This document shows positions 48,597 through 59,423 of a stretch of 64,000 nt of DNA, in pieces (position 1 is the first letter of the stretch; each line of letters begins with the position of its first letter). This DNA is from Halomonas campaniensis. GTDB lineage: Bacteria; Pseudomonadota; Gammaproteobacteria; Pseudomonadales; Halomonadaceae. Below the pieces are notes generated by a model. It was not told where the DNA came from. It was given only the letters and a program-made list of their open reading frames with translations, and did not search any database. The stretch spans positions 1-64,000 of the forward strand of contig NZ_JACHZF010000010.1 of the NCBI RefSeq assembly GCF_014193375.1. The letters are read 5' to 3'. The position numbers and the translations under genes are program-made.

Positions 48597-49180
48597 AGCG
48601 GAAGGGGATCTGGGCCGGCGTGGCGGTCATCGTGCTGGCGCTGGCCGTGGGTGGCCTGGGCTGGTACCAGCAGCTGGCGGGCGATGCCGACAGCGACATG
48701 CGCGGGGGACCCGTGGAACTGCCCTCGACCCGCGGCGACTTCTCGCTGAGCCAGCTCGAGGAGGACCAGCTGGCGGTGCTGTTCTTCGGCTATACCTACT
48801 GCCCCGACGTCTGCCCCATGAGCATGGCGGTGGTTCGCCAGGCGCTCTCCGAGCTGGACGAGGCGAGTCGCGAGCGGGTGGTGCCGGTGATGGTCTCGGT
48901 CGACCCGGAGCGCGACACCCTGGAGCGGCTGGCCGAGTATACCGGCTTCTTCGGCGACGCCTTCATCGGCGCCACCGGCTCCGAGGCGCAGCTCGAGGAG
49001 ATCGCCGAGCGCTACGGGGTGGTGTGGCGCCGGGTCGAGACGCCCGAGTCGGCCATGGCCTATACCATCGACCACAGCTCCTCGCTCTACCTGGTCGACC
49101 GCGAGGGGCGGATCCTCCGGCGGGTGCTCTACTCGCCGGCCCCCCACGGCCTGCTGTCGGCGCTGCGCGACGCGCTCTAG
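48593..49180 (+). CDS. SCO1/SenC-family copper chaperone
   Basis: A 195-residue periplasmic thioredoxin-fold protein anchored by an N-terminal helix (IWAGVAVIVLALAVGGLGWY). It has the SCO copper ligands CPDVCP (about residues 70-75) and a distal His in YTIDHSSSLYLVD, and MVSVDPERDTLERLAEY is typical. SCO proteins assemble the CuA centre of cytochrome oxidase or act in redox control. The start overlaps the upstream gene by ATGA. Confidence 0.92.
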   Translation: MKRKGIWAGVAVIVLALAVGGLGWYQQLAGDADSDMRGGPVELPSTRGDFSLSQLEEDQLAVLFFGYTYCPDVCPMSMAVVRQALSELDEASRERVVPVMVSVDPERDTLERLAEYTGFFGDAFIGATGSEAQLEEIAERYGVVWRRVETPESAMAYTIDHSSSLYLVDREGRILRRVLYSPAPHGLLSALRDAL

Positions 49181-49198
49181 CGCCGCGGCGGCCTCGCC

Positions 49199-50242
49199 TC
49201 AGCGAGGCGACTCCTGGAGGCGCTCGATCATCGCCATCAGCGCGCGGACCTGGGTCCCCTCGCGGCTGTCATGGAGCGGATCGAGCTGCCAGGTGCTCTC
49301 GGCGAAGCCCCACCAGTCCCAGCAGCCCTGGGGGTTGGCCAGGCTGGTCTCCGCCTGGGGATAGAGCACCACCCGCCGGTTGCGGGTCGCCCACTCGTTC
49401 AGTCCGCTGTGGCGGACGAAGGTCTCGCCGATCTGCTCGACGCCCATCCCGCAGCCGTGCAGGGCCACCGTGAGGTCGCACCCACCCGCTTCGCAGGCCG
49501 CCGGCACGAACAGGTAGCCGGCATCGTCCAGGCCCTTGGCGTCGCGCACCGAGGCCTGGTCGAAGGCCAGCAGCTGGCCCTCGGGCACTGCCGGCGGTGC
49601 CAGCTCGCCATGCAGCCAGCCCAGCGCCTCGCCGGCGATATCCAGGTCGCAGTTCAGCACATGGGTGCCGCCCCCCTGGCGGCAGCCGGCCAGCTCGGTG
49701 GCGGGGGCCGGCTCGGCGTGGTGGCCGATGGGCCAGCCATGGCCGACCCGCTCGCTCTCCCGGGCCCTGAGCTGCTGGTCGGGATTCGCGAGCCAGCCCC
49801 GGAACTGCTCGGCCAGGGCGCGGCCCAGCGCGGGGGCGACCGTATCGTCCTCCTCGCCGTGCCAGACGAAGACCCTGAGCTCGGCCAGGTCCTCGCTCTT
49901 GCCCACCAGGTCGCGCTCCAGGTAGCCGAGGCGGCGCGCCTCCAGTTCGTCCAGGTCGGGCGGCCCCAGGCGGGTGGTCATGCATTGGCCCAGCGCCCGG
50001 CGCAGGGTGCCCTGGGCGCAGGACCAGGGACCGGCGCCCAGCACGCCAAGGCCGCTGAAGCGTTCCGGCCAGGCGACGGCCAGCTGGGTGGCCATGTAGC
50101 CTCCCGAGGAGACGCCGACCACGCTGACGTCGTCGGCGGCAGTGGCCAGGCGGGGCAGGTCGGGAAGCCGGTCGGCGGCGACGGGAGCGGCCGCCAGCCC
50201 CGCCAGGGTGAGGCCGGCGAGCGGCAGGCAGCGTCGGAGCAT
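49199..50242 (-). CDS. Secreted PHB-depolymerase-like esterase
   Basis: A 347-residue exported serine esterase with a signal peptide (MLRRCLPLAGLTLAGLAAAP, cleavage near VAA). The lipase box is GVSSGGYMA with nucleophile Ser about residue 45, unusually close to the mature N-terminus as in some extracellular polyhydroxybutyrate depolymerases. WHGEEDDTV holds the Asp. ALHGCGMGV and NPQGCWDWWGF match the C-terminal domain of the same group, with several paired cysteines. It follows the FKBP gene by seven bases. Polymer activity is inferred from family only. Confidence 0.82.
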   Translation of the reverse strand: MLRRCLPLAGLTLAGLAAAPVAADRLPDLPRLATAADDVSVVGVSSGGYMATQLAVAWPERFSGLGVLGAGPWSCAQGTLRRALGQCMTTRLGPPDLDELEARRLGYLERDLVGKSEDLAELRVFVWHGEEDDTVAPALGRALAEQFRGWLANPDQQLRARESERVGHGWPIGHHAEPAPATELAGCRQGGGTHVLNCDLDIAGEALGWLHGELAPPAVPEGQLLAFDQASVRDAKGLDDAGYLFVPAACEAGGCDLTVALHGCGMGVEQIGETFVRHSGLNEWATRNRRVVLYPQAETSLANPQGCWDWWGFAESTWQLDPLHDSREGTQVRALMAMIERLQESPR

Positions 50243-50249
50243 GGCGGTC

Positions 50250-50936
50250 TCAGTCACCGATCACGTCGAGCAGTTCGACCCTGAAGATCAGCGTCTCGTA
50301 GGGGCCGATGGGCCCCTGGCCCTGGGCGCCATAGGCGAGCTCAGCGGGGATCACGATCTCCCAGGTATCGCCGACGCTCATCAGCTGCAGGGCCTCCTGC
50401 CAGCCGTCGATGACCTGGTCGACCCGGAAGCTGACCGGCTCGCCGCGCTCGTAGGAGCTGTCGAAGACGGTGCCGTCGATCAGGGTGCCCTCGTAGTGCA
50501 CCTCGACGCTGTCCTCGGCACCGGGGGTGTCGCCGTCACCGGCTTCCAGGACCCGGTACTGCAGGCCGGACTCGGTCACCTCGACGCCCTCCTCCTCGGC
50601 ATTGGCCGCCAGGAAGGCCTCGCCCTCGCTGCGGTTGGCCTCCGCCTGCTGTTCGGCCTCGGCCTGGCGGGTGGCCATGGCCTCCTGCTGGAAGCGCATC
50701 AGGGCGTCGGCCATCTCCTCGTCGCTCATGGCCAGCTCGTCGCCGGCGAAGACGTCGCGGATCGCCTGGGTGAAGGCGTCGACGTCCAGGTCGTTGACGT
50801 CCTGCTGGATGCTCTGGCCGAGGGTCACGCCCAGGCTGTAGCCGAGGCGTTCCTCGTCGGTCTCCGGCGCGGCAAGCGCCAGGGGGGCGGCCGCGAGCAG
50901 GGTGGTGAGGGAGGCGGTAGTCAGCAGTCTCTTCAT
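50250..50936 (-). CDS. FKBP-type peptidyl-prolyl isomerase (Mip/FkpA-like)
   Basis: A 228-residue periplasmic isomerase and chaperone. A signal peptide (MKRLLTTASLTTLLAAAPLA, cleavage after ALA) is followed by a helical dimerisation region (ERLGYSLGVTLGQSI, a long AE-rich helix) and a C-terminal FKBP domain (VEVHYEGTLIDGTVFDSSYERG, VIDGWQEALQLMSVGD, PAELAYGAQGQGPIGP). The start at 50936 excludes a long spurious upstream frame. It is transcribed with the secreted esterase downstream, which it might help fold. Confidence 0.93.
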   Translation of the reverse strand: MKRLLTTASLTTLLAAAPLALAAPETDEERLGYSLGVTLGQSIQQDVNDLDVDAFTQAIRDVFAGDELAMSDEEMADALMRFQQEAMATRQAEAEQQAEANRSEGEAFLAANAEEEGVEVTESGLQYRVLEAGDGDTPGAEDSVEVHYEGTLIDGTVFDSSYERGEPVSFRVDQVIDGWQEALQLMSVGDTWEIVIPAELAYGAQGQGPIGPYETLIFRVELLDVIGD

Positions 50937-51003
50937 GGACAGGCCCTTGTGGGTCAGGCGCCATGGCGCCGTCGGTGGGTGAGGTCCATGGGACTCTAAC
51001 AGG

Positions 51004-51051
51004 GCCGGGCCGGTTCCGCACCCGCACGCGGCGGGGCAGAACCGGCCCGGC
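51004..51051. terminator. Long-stem hairpin between teaD and the FKBP gene
   Basis: Perfect 13-base arms GCCGGGCCGGTTC (51004-51016) and GAACCGGCCCGGC (51039-51051) with a 22-base loop lie just after the teaD stop on the minus strand. There is no T tract; it may end or stabilise the tea mRNA. Confidence 0.5.
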
Positions 51052-51061
51052 AGGGCGGCGC

Positions 51062-51505
51062 TCAGACCACCAGGGTGGGGCAGTTGGCCGAGCCGGCGAC
51101 GCGCTGTGCCACGCTGCCCAGCAGCAGGCTCTTGTCGCCGTTGGTGCCCTGGGCGCCGATCACGATCAGGTCGCACTCGCGCTTGCGGGCGAAGCGCACG
51201 ATGGTGCGCGAGGGGCGCCCGCCCTTGACGAAGGCCCGTACCTTCTCCACGGGCACGCCCATTTCGATGGCATGGGACTTGGCATGCACGGCGATCTCGG
51301 TGGCGTATTCCTTGAGGGCGTCGTCGGGCAGGTCGAGGCGGTCGGGGCGCACCATGGAGAGCGACGCCTCGAGCAGGCTGTGATGCTTGAAGACGCACAG
51401 GATGTAGAGCTCCGCACCGGTCAGCAGCGCCAGCCCCGTGCCCTTCTCCAGGGCCTTGAGGGCCCCCTTGGAGCCATCCACCGGTACCAGTATCCGATTG
51501 AACAT
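51062..51505 (-). CDS. teaD: Universal stress protein TeaD
   Basis: TeaD is an ATP-binding Usp that moderates ectoine uptake by TeaABC in Halomonas elongata. The 147 residues have the Usp start [19 protein letters not shown] and the ATP-binding G-2x-G-9x-G(S/T)-like segment [20 protein letters not shown], then CPTLVV. The ATG at 51505 has AAGGAGG eight bases upstream. It is the last gene of teaABCD, 18 bases after teaC. Confidence 0.92.
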   Translation of the reverse strand: MFNRILVPVDGSKGALKALEKGTGLALLTGAELYILCVFKHHSLLEASLSMVRPDRLDLPDDALKEYATEIAVHAKSHAIEMGVPVEKVRAFVKGGRPSRTIVRFARKRECDLIVIGAQGTNGDKSLLLGSVAQRVAGSANCPTLVV

Positions 51506-51523
51506 CGTCAATGCCTCCTTGGA

Positions 51524-52807
51524 TCAGCGGAACGCCATGTCGCGCAGGAACAGGGCGATCTGCGGGAACATGATGATCAGCGCCGCCGCCAGCACCAGCA
51601 TGAAGACGAAGGGCGGGGTGCCGCGGATCACCTCCCAGTAGGGGCGCTTGAAGATGGCGATGGCGGTAAAGATGTCGCAGCCGAAGGGTGGCGTCGCCGA
51701 GCCGATGGCCACCTGCAGGGTGATCAGCACGCCGACATGCACCGGGTCCAGGCCGGAGGCGGCGATGGCCGGGGCGAAGATCGGCGTCAGCACCAGGATC
51801 ACCACGATGGGGTCGACGAACATGCAGGCCACGAAGAAGGCCACCGAGATGGCGATCAGCACGCCTATCGGCCCGGCCTCGTTGACGCCCACCGCCTCCA
51901 GGATCGCCTGGGGGATCTGCGCGAAGGAGATGATCCAGGAGAAGCCGTTGCCCACCGCCACCAGGATGAACACCACCGCGGTGATCAGGCCGGTGGACTT
52001 GGCGATGGCATAGATGTGGTGCAGCTTCAGCGAGCGGAACACCACGAACTCCAGCAGCACCGCGTAGAGTACGCAGGCCGCCGCCGCCTCGGTGGGGCTG
52101 AAGACGCCGCCGTAGATGCCGCCGACGATCAGCACCGGGAAGCCCAGTGGCCAGAGGGCGTCCTTGACCGAGATGGCGCGCTCCTTCCAGGTGGAGCGGG
52201 GCTCCGTGGGCACCTTGTTGATGTAGGCGTAGGCCACGCAGTAGGCCGAGAACATGGCCAGGATCAGCAGGCCCGGCCCGATGCCGGCGATGAACAGCTC
52301 GCCGATGGAGGTCCCCGAGATGACGCCGTAGATGATCATGCCGATGCTCGGCGGGATCAGGAAGGCGATGTCGCTGGAGTTGATGATCAGCGCCAGGGTG
52401 AAGGGGTCCTTGTAGCCGGCCTTGAGCATCCGCGGGCGCAGCGGCGAGCCCACGGCGACCACGGTGGCCTGGGTGGAGCCGGAGACCGCGCCGAACAGGG
52501 TGCAGGAGGCCGCGGTGGAGACGGCCAGGCCGCCCTTGATGTGGCCCACGAAGGCCATGACCATGTTGATCAGCCGGTTGGCCGACTGGCCGCGGGTCAT
52601 GATGTCGGCGGCGAGGATGAACATCGGCACGGCGATCAGCGCCGTGGGGCGGATGCCACCCATCATCTGCTGGATGAGGGTCTCCATCTGGCCGAGGCCG
52701 CCGAAAGTCATGTAGAAGCCGACGAAGGCCGCCGTGGCCAGGGGGATCATCATCGGGAAGCCTAGCAGCAGCAGCACGATCATGATGGAGAGGATGATGG
52801 TTGTCAT
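51524..52807 (-). CDS. teaC: Ectoine TRAP transporter large permease
   Basis: TeaC is the DctM-type subunit that carries ectoine and hydroxyectoine inward with Na+. The 427 residues have about twelve helices: the N-terminal MIVLLLLGFPMMIPLATAAF, GAVSGSTQATVVAVGSPLRP, FLIPPSIGMIIYGVISGTSI, GVFSPTEAAAACVLYAVLLE and SATPPFGCDIFTAI. It follows teaB by 21 bases. The substrate call rests on TeaA. Confidence 0.94.
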   Translation of the reverse strand: MTTIILSIMIVLLLLGFPMMIPLATAAFVGFYMTFGGLGQMETLIQQMMGGIRPTALIAVPMFILAADIMTRGQSANRLINMVMAFVGHIKGGLAVSTAASCTLFGAVSGSTQATVVAVGSPLRPRMLKAGYKDPFTLALIINSSDIAFLIPPSIGMIIYGVISGTSIGELFIAGIGPGLLILAMFSAYCVAYAYINKVPTEPRSTWKERAISVKDALWPLGFPVLIVGGIYGGVFSPTEAAAACVLYAVLLEFVVFRSLKLHHIYAIAKSTGLITAVVFILVAVGNGFSWIISFAQIPQAILEAVGVNEAGPIGVLIAISVAFFVACMFVDPIVVILVLTPIFAPAIAASGLDPVHVGVLITLQVAIGSATPPFGCDIFTAIAIFKRPYWEVIRGTPPFVFMLVLAAALIIMFPQIALFLRDMAFR

Positions 52808-52828
52808 GGGGGTGTGCCTCGCTCGGGA

Positions 52829-53416
52829 TCAGACTTCCGTTTCCGTGTCCTTGTAGCCATCCACCACGTGGGTCGAGAGGTAGACGTCGCGGGAGGTCAT
52901 GTTCTTGATGGCGGTCAGCAGGTACTGGATGCCGGTAATGGCGAAGCCGACCGGTACCCAGATGTACATGATCCAGACCGGGATGCTCAGCGAGGGCAGC
53001 ACGCGCCCGCGGCCATAGAGCGTGGAGATGTAGCCGATCGAGTAGTAGCAGAGCACGAACATCACCACGGCGGTGAACAGGCAGATGATGATCATCATCC
53101 AGCGTCGCCCGCCGGTGGGCACGGCGTCATAGATGGCCGACATGCGGATGTGTCGGCCGTGGCGCGCCGCATAGCCGATGCCGGCGAAGGTGATCATCAC
53201 GATCAGGATGCGGTTGATCTCCTCGGAGAAGTGCAGGCTCTCGCCGAGGAGGAAACGACTCAGCACGTTGGCGATGGTGTTGACGGCCATGAGGATCACG
53301 CCCATGGCCAGGATCACCGCCTCGATGCGGCTGATCCAGGTGTCGATGGGCCCGAGCGGGCCGGGCAGCGTCGAGCGGTAGTTCTTCTCGGCGATGTCGT
53401 CTTCGTTCATTTCCAT
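52829..53416 (-). CDS. teaB: Ectoine TRAP transporter small permease
   Basis: TeaB is the DctQ-type four-helix subunit. The 195 residues include [20 protein letters not shown], the conserved [34 protein letters not shown] and two C-terminal helices. The ATG at 53416 is favoured because CAGGAG lies nine bases upstream; ATGs at 53410 and an earlier in-frame codon are alternatives. It is separated from teaA by about 220 bases with a hairpin. Confidence 0.93.
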   Translation of the reverse strand: MEMNEDDIAEKNYRSTLPGPLGPIDTWISRIEAVILAMGVILMAVNTIANVLSRFLLGESLHFSEEINRILIVMITFAGIGYAARHGRHIRMSAIYDAVPTGGRRWMMIIICLFTAVVMFVLCYYSIGYISTLYGRGRVLPSLSIPVWIMYIWVPVGFAITGIQYLLTAIKNMTSRDVYLSTHVVDGYKDTETEV

Positions 53417-53582
53417 GTCGGCGGGCTCCTGTCCGTTCCCCACGCACGATGATTGCTGTCGTTCTTCGAGAGTACGCTGTCAGGCTGGGTCATGCCGTCG
53501 AGCCTTCAACGCTGAGTGGCCGGCCGGGTGGCCGGGCGGGGCGTGGGAAACCGGCGCGACGGGTCCGGGGCGTCGAAGACAA

Positions 53583-53610
53583 AAGGGGGCAGCCTGCCGG
53601 CTACCCCCTT
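53583..53610 (-). terminator. Stem-loop between teaA and teaB
   Basis: On the minus strand AAGGGGG-T-AGCC pairs with GGCT-G-CCCCCTT around a 4-base loop, 31 bases after the teaA stop, followed by a short TTTTG. This is a partial terminator or 3' stabiliser of the teaA message, which would make binding protein in excess of permease. Confidence 0.7.
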
Positions 53611-53640
53611 GCTCGCTGCGGTGGCGCTGATCCTCCGGGA

Positions 53641-54657
53641 TCAGTCGGCCCTCACGGCCTCCAGGTCGGCGTGGAACTGCTCGAGCAGTTCGCGGCCGCG
53701 TTCGCCGGTCATCTCGATGAACTCCTCCTCGACCTCGGGAGCACGGGCACGGAAGGCCTCGATCTGCTCCTCGTCGAGGCGGGTCACGGTGACCTCGTCG
53801 GAGGCCTCCTGGATCTTGGCCAGGGACTCGTCGGCCAGCCCGGAGATGTGCTCGATGATGATCTCGTAGGCGTGCTCGCTGGCGTCACGCACCAGCTGCT
53901 GCTCCTCCTCGGAGAGGCCGTCGAAGAAGTCCTGGTTGGCCATCATGGCGGTGGTGAACCAGCCGTGGCCGGTGTAGACCAGGTGCGGGGAGACCTCGTA
54001 GAGGCCGCCGGACTCGATCCAGAAGATCGGGTTCTCCTGGCCCTGGATGATGCCGGTCTGCAGGCCGCCGTATACCTCGCCCCAGGGCAGCGGCGTCGGG
54101 CTGGCGCCGAAGGCACGGTAGGTGGCGGAGAGCAGCGGGTTGGTCATGGTGCGGATGTTCTTGCCGCGCAGGTCTTCCGGCGAGGTGAAGGGCTCGTCCA
54201 GGGTGACGACCATCTCGCCTTCCGGGTACATCTTCAGCAGCTCCAGGCCCTGCTCGGCGTAGAGCTCCGGGAACATCTCGTTGATGGCCACGCTGGTGTT
54301 GAAGAACTCGATGACGGTCTCTTCATCGGTGGGCAGCAGGTAGGGGACGAAGAAGATCTGCGCCTCGGGGATCAGCGCGCCGGTGAAGCCGGGGGACTGG
54401 TTGACGAACTGCAGGATGCCGGCCTGGGTCTGCTCCATGATGTCGTCTGACTCGCCCAGCTCGCCGAAGCGATAGACCTGGACGGTGTTGTCGGAGTTCT
54501 CCTCGATGTACTCCTTGAACGCCATGGCGAAGACGTCCTGGACGTCGCCCTCGAACTCCTCGTGGGCATAGCGCCAGTTGGCGGAATGGGCCGCCGCGGA
54601 CATGCCGAAAAGCAGGGCGCCGACGGTGGCCGTGGTCAACAGCTTGGTTGCCTTCAT
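53641..54657 (-). CDS. teaA: Ectoine/hydroxyectoine-binding TRAP protein
   Basis: TeaA is the periplasmic receptor for the compatible solutes ectoine and hydroxyectoine. The 338 residues begin with a signal peptide (MKATKLLTTATVGALLFGMS, cleavage after AHS), and the mature protein starts ANWRYAHEEFEGDVQDVFA, almost as I recall for H. elongata TeaA. TRAP receptor hallmarks follow: YRFGELGESDDIMEQTQAG, LPWGEVYGGLQTGIIQGQEN with binding-site Trp and Asn, and FWIESGGLYEVSPHL. It is the first gene of teaABCD and probably osmoregulated. Confidence 0.95.
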   Translation of the reverse strand: MKATKLLTTATVGALLFGMSAAAHSANWRYAHEEFEGDVQDVFAMAFKEYIEENSDNTVQVYRFGELGESDDIMEQTQAGILQFVNQSPGFTGALIPEAQIFFVPYLLPTDEETVIEFFNTSVAINEMFPELYAEQGLELLKMYPEGEMVVTLDEPFTSPEDLRGKNIRTMTNPLLSATYRAFGASPTPLPWGEVYGGLQTGIIQGQENPIFWIESGGLYEVSPHLVYTGHGWFTTAMMANQDFFDGLSEEEQQLVRDASEHAYEIIIEHISGLADESLAKIQEASDEVTVTRLDEEQIEAFRARAPEVEEEFIEMTGERGRELLEQFHADLEAVRAD

Positions 54658-54684
54658 TCTTGTTCCCCTCGCAGGTATGGACCG

Positions 54685-54706
54685 GTCAATATCAGGCGAA
54701 ATTGAC
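54685..54706. promoter_or_regulatory. Dyad upstream of teaA
   Basis: GTCAAT (54685-54690) and ATTGAC (54701-54706) are perfect inverted arms with a 10-base spacer, 28 bases upstream of the teaA start. It is a candidate operator in the short teaA promoter region. No consensus -35/-10 pair is clear. Confidence 0.4.
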
Positions 54707-54747
54707 AGACAGAGGGCGGACAGCATGCCCGCGCGTCTGAATTCAGG

Positions 54748-55284
54748 CTAGCGTGGCCCCAGGGGAGGGTCAAGGCAGGCAATGACCGTCTGGAGCGTTG
54801 AAAGATGTGATTTTTTCTGCAGTTGGAGGCGCCGGGCGAGACAATCCGCGGCCCTTTCCCGACTCCGCGGCAGCGGCCGAAGGGGGCCTTGCCGAGCCAG
54901 TGCCTCGAGCCTGGCGAGTGCCTCCAGCTCGGCCTGGAGCTCGGCCTGCTTGAGGGTGGCGCGCAGTTTCTCGACCCCGGGGCGGCCGGGCGCCTGGCCC
55001 TTCAGGGCGCGGCGCAGCCGGCGCAGCGGGGCGGTGACCTCTCGTTGCCAGCCATGGACCTCGGCGAGCGCCTCCTCGGTGCTATCACCCGGCACTACCC
55101 CGTGCTGGAGCAGCCAGCAGCGCCACAGCAGCTCGCAGACGTCGATGCCCGCCTCGTCCTGGAGTCGCAGGCAGGCGGCCTCGATGCCGGGGCGGGCGTA
55201 GAGGGCGAGGGCAAAGGCCTCGAGGGGGGCGGCGGCCAGTCGGTCCCGCAGAGCGGCCGTCATTTCGGTAGAATCAGCGTTCAT
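54748..55284 (-). CDS. TIGR02444-family protein
   Basis: A 178-residue soluble helical protein of the uncharacterised TIGR02444 type: PLEAFALALYARPGIEAACL near the start, then DVCELLWRCWLLQHG and a long charged helix region (VHGWQREVTAPLRRLRRALK, LRATLKQAELQAELEALARL). The ATG at 55284 gives the family N-terminus. It is divergent from the ABC-F gene, with only 53 bases between, a pairing seen in related bacteria. Function is unknown. Confidence 0.8.
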   Translation of the reverse strand: MNADSTEMTAALRDRLAAAPLEAFALALYARPGIEAACLRLQDEAGIDVCELLWRCWLLQHGVVPGDSTEEALAEVHGWQREVTAPLRRLRRALKGQAPGRPGVEKLRATLKQAELQAELEALARLEALARQGPLRPLPRSRERAADCLARRLQLQKKSHLSTLQTVIACLDPPLGPR

Positions 55285-55337
55285 TCGTTTTCCTGCCGTC
55301 GCTTCCCGCGGCGGCCCTGTACGCCCGTGGAGCCCGC

Positions 55338-57289
<1,952 letters not shown>

Positions 57290-57293
<4 letters not shown>

Positions 57294-57727
57294 CTGTCCA
57301 GCAGGAAGGTCACCGGGCCGTCGTTGACCAGCGAGACCTCCATGTCGGCGGCGAACTCGCCGCTCTCCACCCGGGGCCAGGCCGCCTCGGCGCGCGCCAG
57401 CAGGAGGTGGAAGAGCCGGTGGCCCTCGTCGGGCGGGGCGGCGCTGGAGAAGCTGGGCCGCAGGCCCTTGCGGGTATCCGCCGCCAGGGTGAACTGGGAG
57501 ACCAGCAGCAGCCCGCCGTCGACCTGCCGCAGGTCGAGGTTCATCTTGCCCTCGGCATCGCCGAACACCCGGTAGTGCAGCAGCTTGTGCAGCAGCCGGT
57601 CCACGGCGGCCTCGTCGTCGCCCTTCTCGACGCCCACCAGCGCCAGCAGGCCGTGGCCGATGGCGCCCACGGTGCGTCCCTCCACGGCCACGCTGGCGCG
57701 GGTCACCCGCTGGATCAGTGCCTTCAT
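57290..57727 (-). CDS. dtd: D-aminoacyl-tRNA deacylase
   Basis: Dtd removes D-amino acids and glycine from mischarged tRNAs. The 145 residues show [20 protein letters not shown] at the start, the active-site [20 protein letters not shown] region and the C-terminal [11 protein letters not shown] with the Gly-cis-Pro motif. Normal length (145). The stop codons of this gene and the convergent ABC-F gene overlap by four bases. Confidence 0.96.
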
Positions 57728-57795
57728 TGCTTGCTCTCCCCGAGATTGCCGATGGGTTGCCTTGATCGAGGAGGCCAGCCTAGCACGCGGGCCGC

Positions 57796-58398
57796 TCAGC
57801 GGCGCCCGAGCAGGGCGTCGCGGAAGTCGTCTCGCAGGGGGCTCTCGCCGAGCCAGATGCCGAACAGCGCGCTGGCCAGGACCGGGTCGTCACCGCGATA
57901 GAGCCGCTCGCCGTTGAGGGCCAGCAGCAGGGCCTCGCCGTCCCAGGTGAGGGCGTAGCGGTCGCCGGGCTCGACGCTGCGATAGGCCCGGTTGAAGGCA
58001 TTCAGGGCCGGCAGCAGCTCGCGATAGGCCGTCTCGCCGAGGCGTTCGCGCAGGCTGTCGCGGGTGGCGGCGGCGAAGTCGTCGGCCTCGATGGCATGGA
58101 AGTACTCGAGCTCCAGCCGGCGCGGGATGGCCGACAGCGGGGCCGGCTCGGGCGCCTCGGGGGCCTGGTAGTAGGCCCCCGCATAGGCGGTCCAGATCAT
58201 GTAGCGGAACAGGCCGTGGCCGATCAGGCGGTAGGCCTGGCCCGCCTCCTCCAGCTGGGTGGCGAACTGGACCCCCCTGACCTCCACCCTCTCCGCGGCG
58301 GCCCGCAGCGGCAGGCTGGCCAGCAGCAGGGCGAGCAGCAGGGCGGTCAGGGGGAGCGGATGGCCGTGGGACCGGACTCGGGGGACAGGGCGTGACAT
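57796..58398 (-). CDS. Chalcone-isomerase-like secreted protein
   Basis: A 200-residue protein with a signal peptide (cleavage near RAAA) and a chalcone-isomerase-like domain: [51 protein letters not shown] and [18 protein letters not shown]. In bacteria this domain has no flavonoid role; a fatty-acid- or lipid-binding role is possible. The C-terminal [10 protein letters not shown] pattern is typical of this periplasmic group. Confidence 0.85.
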   Translation of the reverse strand: MSRPVPRVRSHGHPLPLTALLLALLLASLPLRAAAERVEVRGVQFATQLEEAGQAYRLIGHGLFRYMIWTAYAGAYYQAPEAPEPAPLSAIPRRLELEYFHAIEADDFAAATRDSLRERLGETAYRELLPALNAFNRAYRSVEPGDRYALTWDGEALLLALNGERLYRGDDPVLASALFGIWLGESPLRDDFRDALLGRR

Positions 58399-58471
58399 GG
58401 GGAACCTCCGGCGATGGGGTGTTAGTCATGTACGGACACTAGCATCGCGTAGAGGTTCTGTATCGCTTTTC

Positions 58472-59317
58472 CTACCAGGCGCGGCAGAGCATGATGTCGC
58501 AGTGGGGCTCGGCCAGCAGCTGCTCGGTGATCTGGCTGTGGCGGCCCAGCTGGCCGCGGCTGCCGAGGGCCAGCAGGTCGGGCGGCTGGCGGCGCAGGCG
58601 GGTCATCAGCACCTCCAGGGGGTCGCCCTGCTCCAGCACCAGCTCGAGCTCCGGCACATCGTCGAGCTCGGCCATCAGCTGCTCGGTCTCGCGCTCCAGC
58701 TGGGTGCGCAGCCGGGCAACCTCGCGGTCGCGCCAGCGGGCATAGTCGCTGTCGGAACCCAGCTCGCGCTCACCGGGGATGTCCCAGGCGTGGAGCAGGG
58801 TCAGGCGCGCCTCGGGGAAGCGCTTGAGCGTCTCGCGCAGGGTGTGTCGGGAGGTCAGCGAGAAATCCACCGGGACCAGGATGTCGCGCCACTCCTGGGT
58901 GGCCAGGTGGCTGACCGAGAGGACCGGGCAGGGCGCGCTGCGCAGCACCCGGGCCAGGGTGGTGCCGGCCACCAGGTCGGGCTGGCCGCGCTTGCGGTGG
59001 GCGCCGAGGATGATCATGTCCACCTCGCGCTCGTGGGCCTCGCGGATGATCTCCGCATAGGCCGAGCCGGCCACCGTCTGGATCAGCGTCCTGGGCTCGG
59101 GCAGCGCGTAGTCCTCGCGGATATCCGTCAGGGTGGCCTGCATGTCCGCCACCACGGCTTCCTCGAGGTCCTGGAGGACCCGGCGCGGGAGGTAGGGGTC
59201 GAGCACGTGGATCACGTCGAGGCGGGCGCAGTGCTCCACCGCCAGGCGCACGGCCCGGGCGTAGGCGGCGCGATTCTCGGCCGACAGGTCGCAGGCGAAC
59301 AGCAGGGTCTGGGTCAT
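58472..59317 (-). CDS. Tandem-domain universal stress protein
   Basis: A 281-residue protein made of two Usp domains (about 1-145 and 146-281), as in UspE. The first starts MTQTLLFACDLSAENRAAYA and has MIILGAHRKRGQPDLVAGTT. The second starts RDILVPVDFSLTSRHTLRET and ends LALGSRGQLGRHSQITEQLL, then CDIMLCRAW. The second domain keeps the G-2x-G-9x-G-type nucleotide motif; the first has a variant. A general stress role is inferred from the family. Confidence 0.9.
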   Translation of the reverse strand: MTQTLLFACDLSAENRAAYARAVRLAVEHCARLDVIHVLDPYLPRRVLQDLEEAVVADMQATLTDIREDYALPEPRTLIQTVAGSAYAEIIREAHEREVDMIILGAHRKRGQPDLVAGTTLARVLRSAPCPVLSVSHLATQEWRDILVPVDFSLTSRHTLRETLKRFPEARLTLLHAWDIPGERELGSDSDYARWRDREVARLRTQLERETEQLMAELDDVPELELVLEQGDPLEVLMTRLRRQPPDLLALGSRGQLGRHSQITEQLLAEPHCDIMLCRAW

Positions 59318-59379
59318 GACGCATCCCTCCGGGTCACTCAGAGCCGGGAACCAGGCCCGGCGGGTGGACCTTCAGGATG

Positions 59380-59397
59380 GGAGGCCCGACGGCCTCC
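59380..59397. terminator. Possible terminator after thiD
   Basis: GGAGGCC (59380-59386) and GGCCTCC (59391-59397) with a 4-base loop lie 27 bases after the thiD stop on the minus strand. No T tract. Confidence 0.4.
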
Positions 59398-59423
59398 TGC
59401 AAGACCGAATTGCGCCAAGCGGG

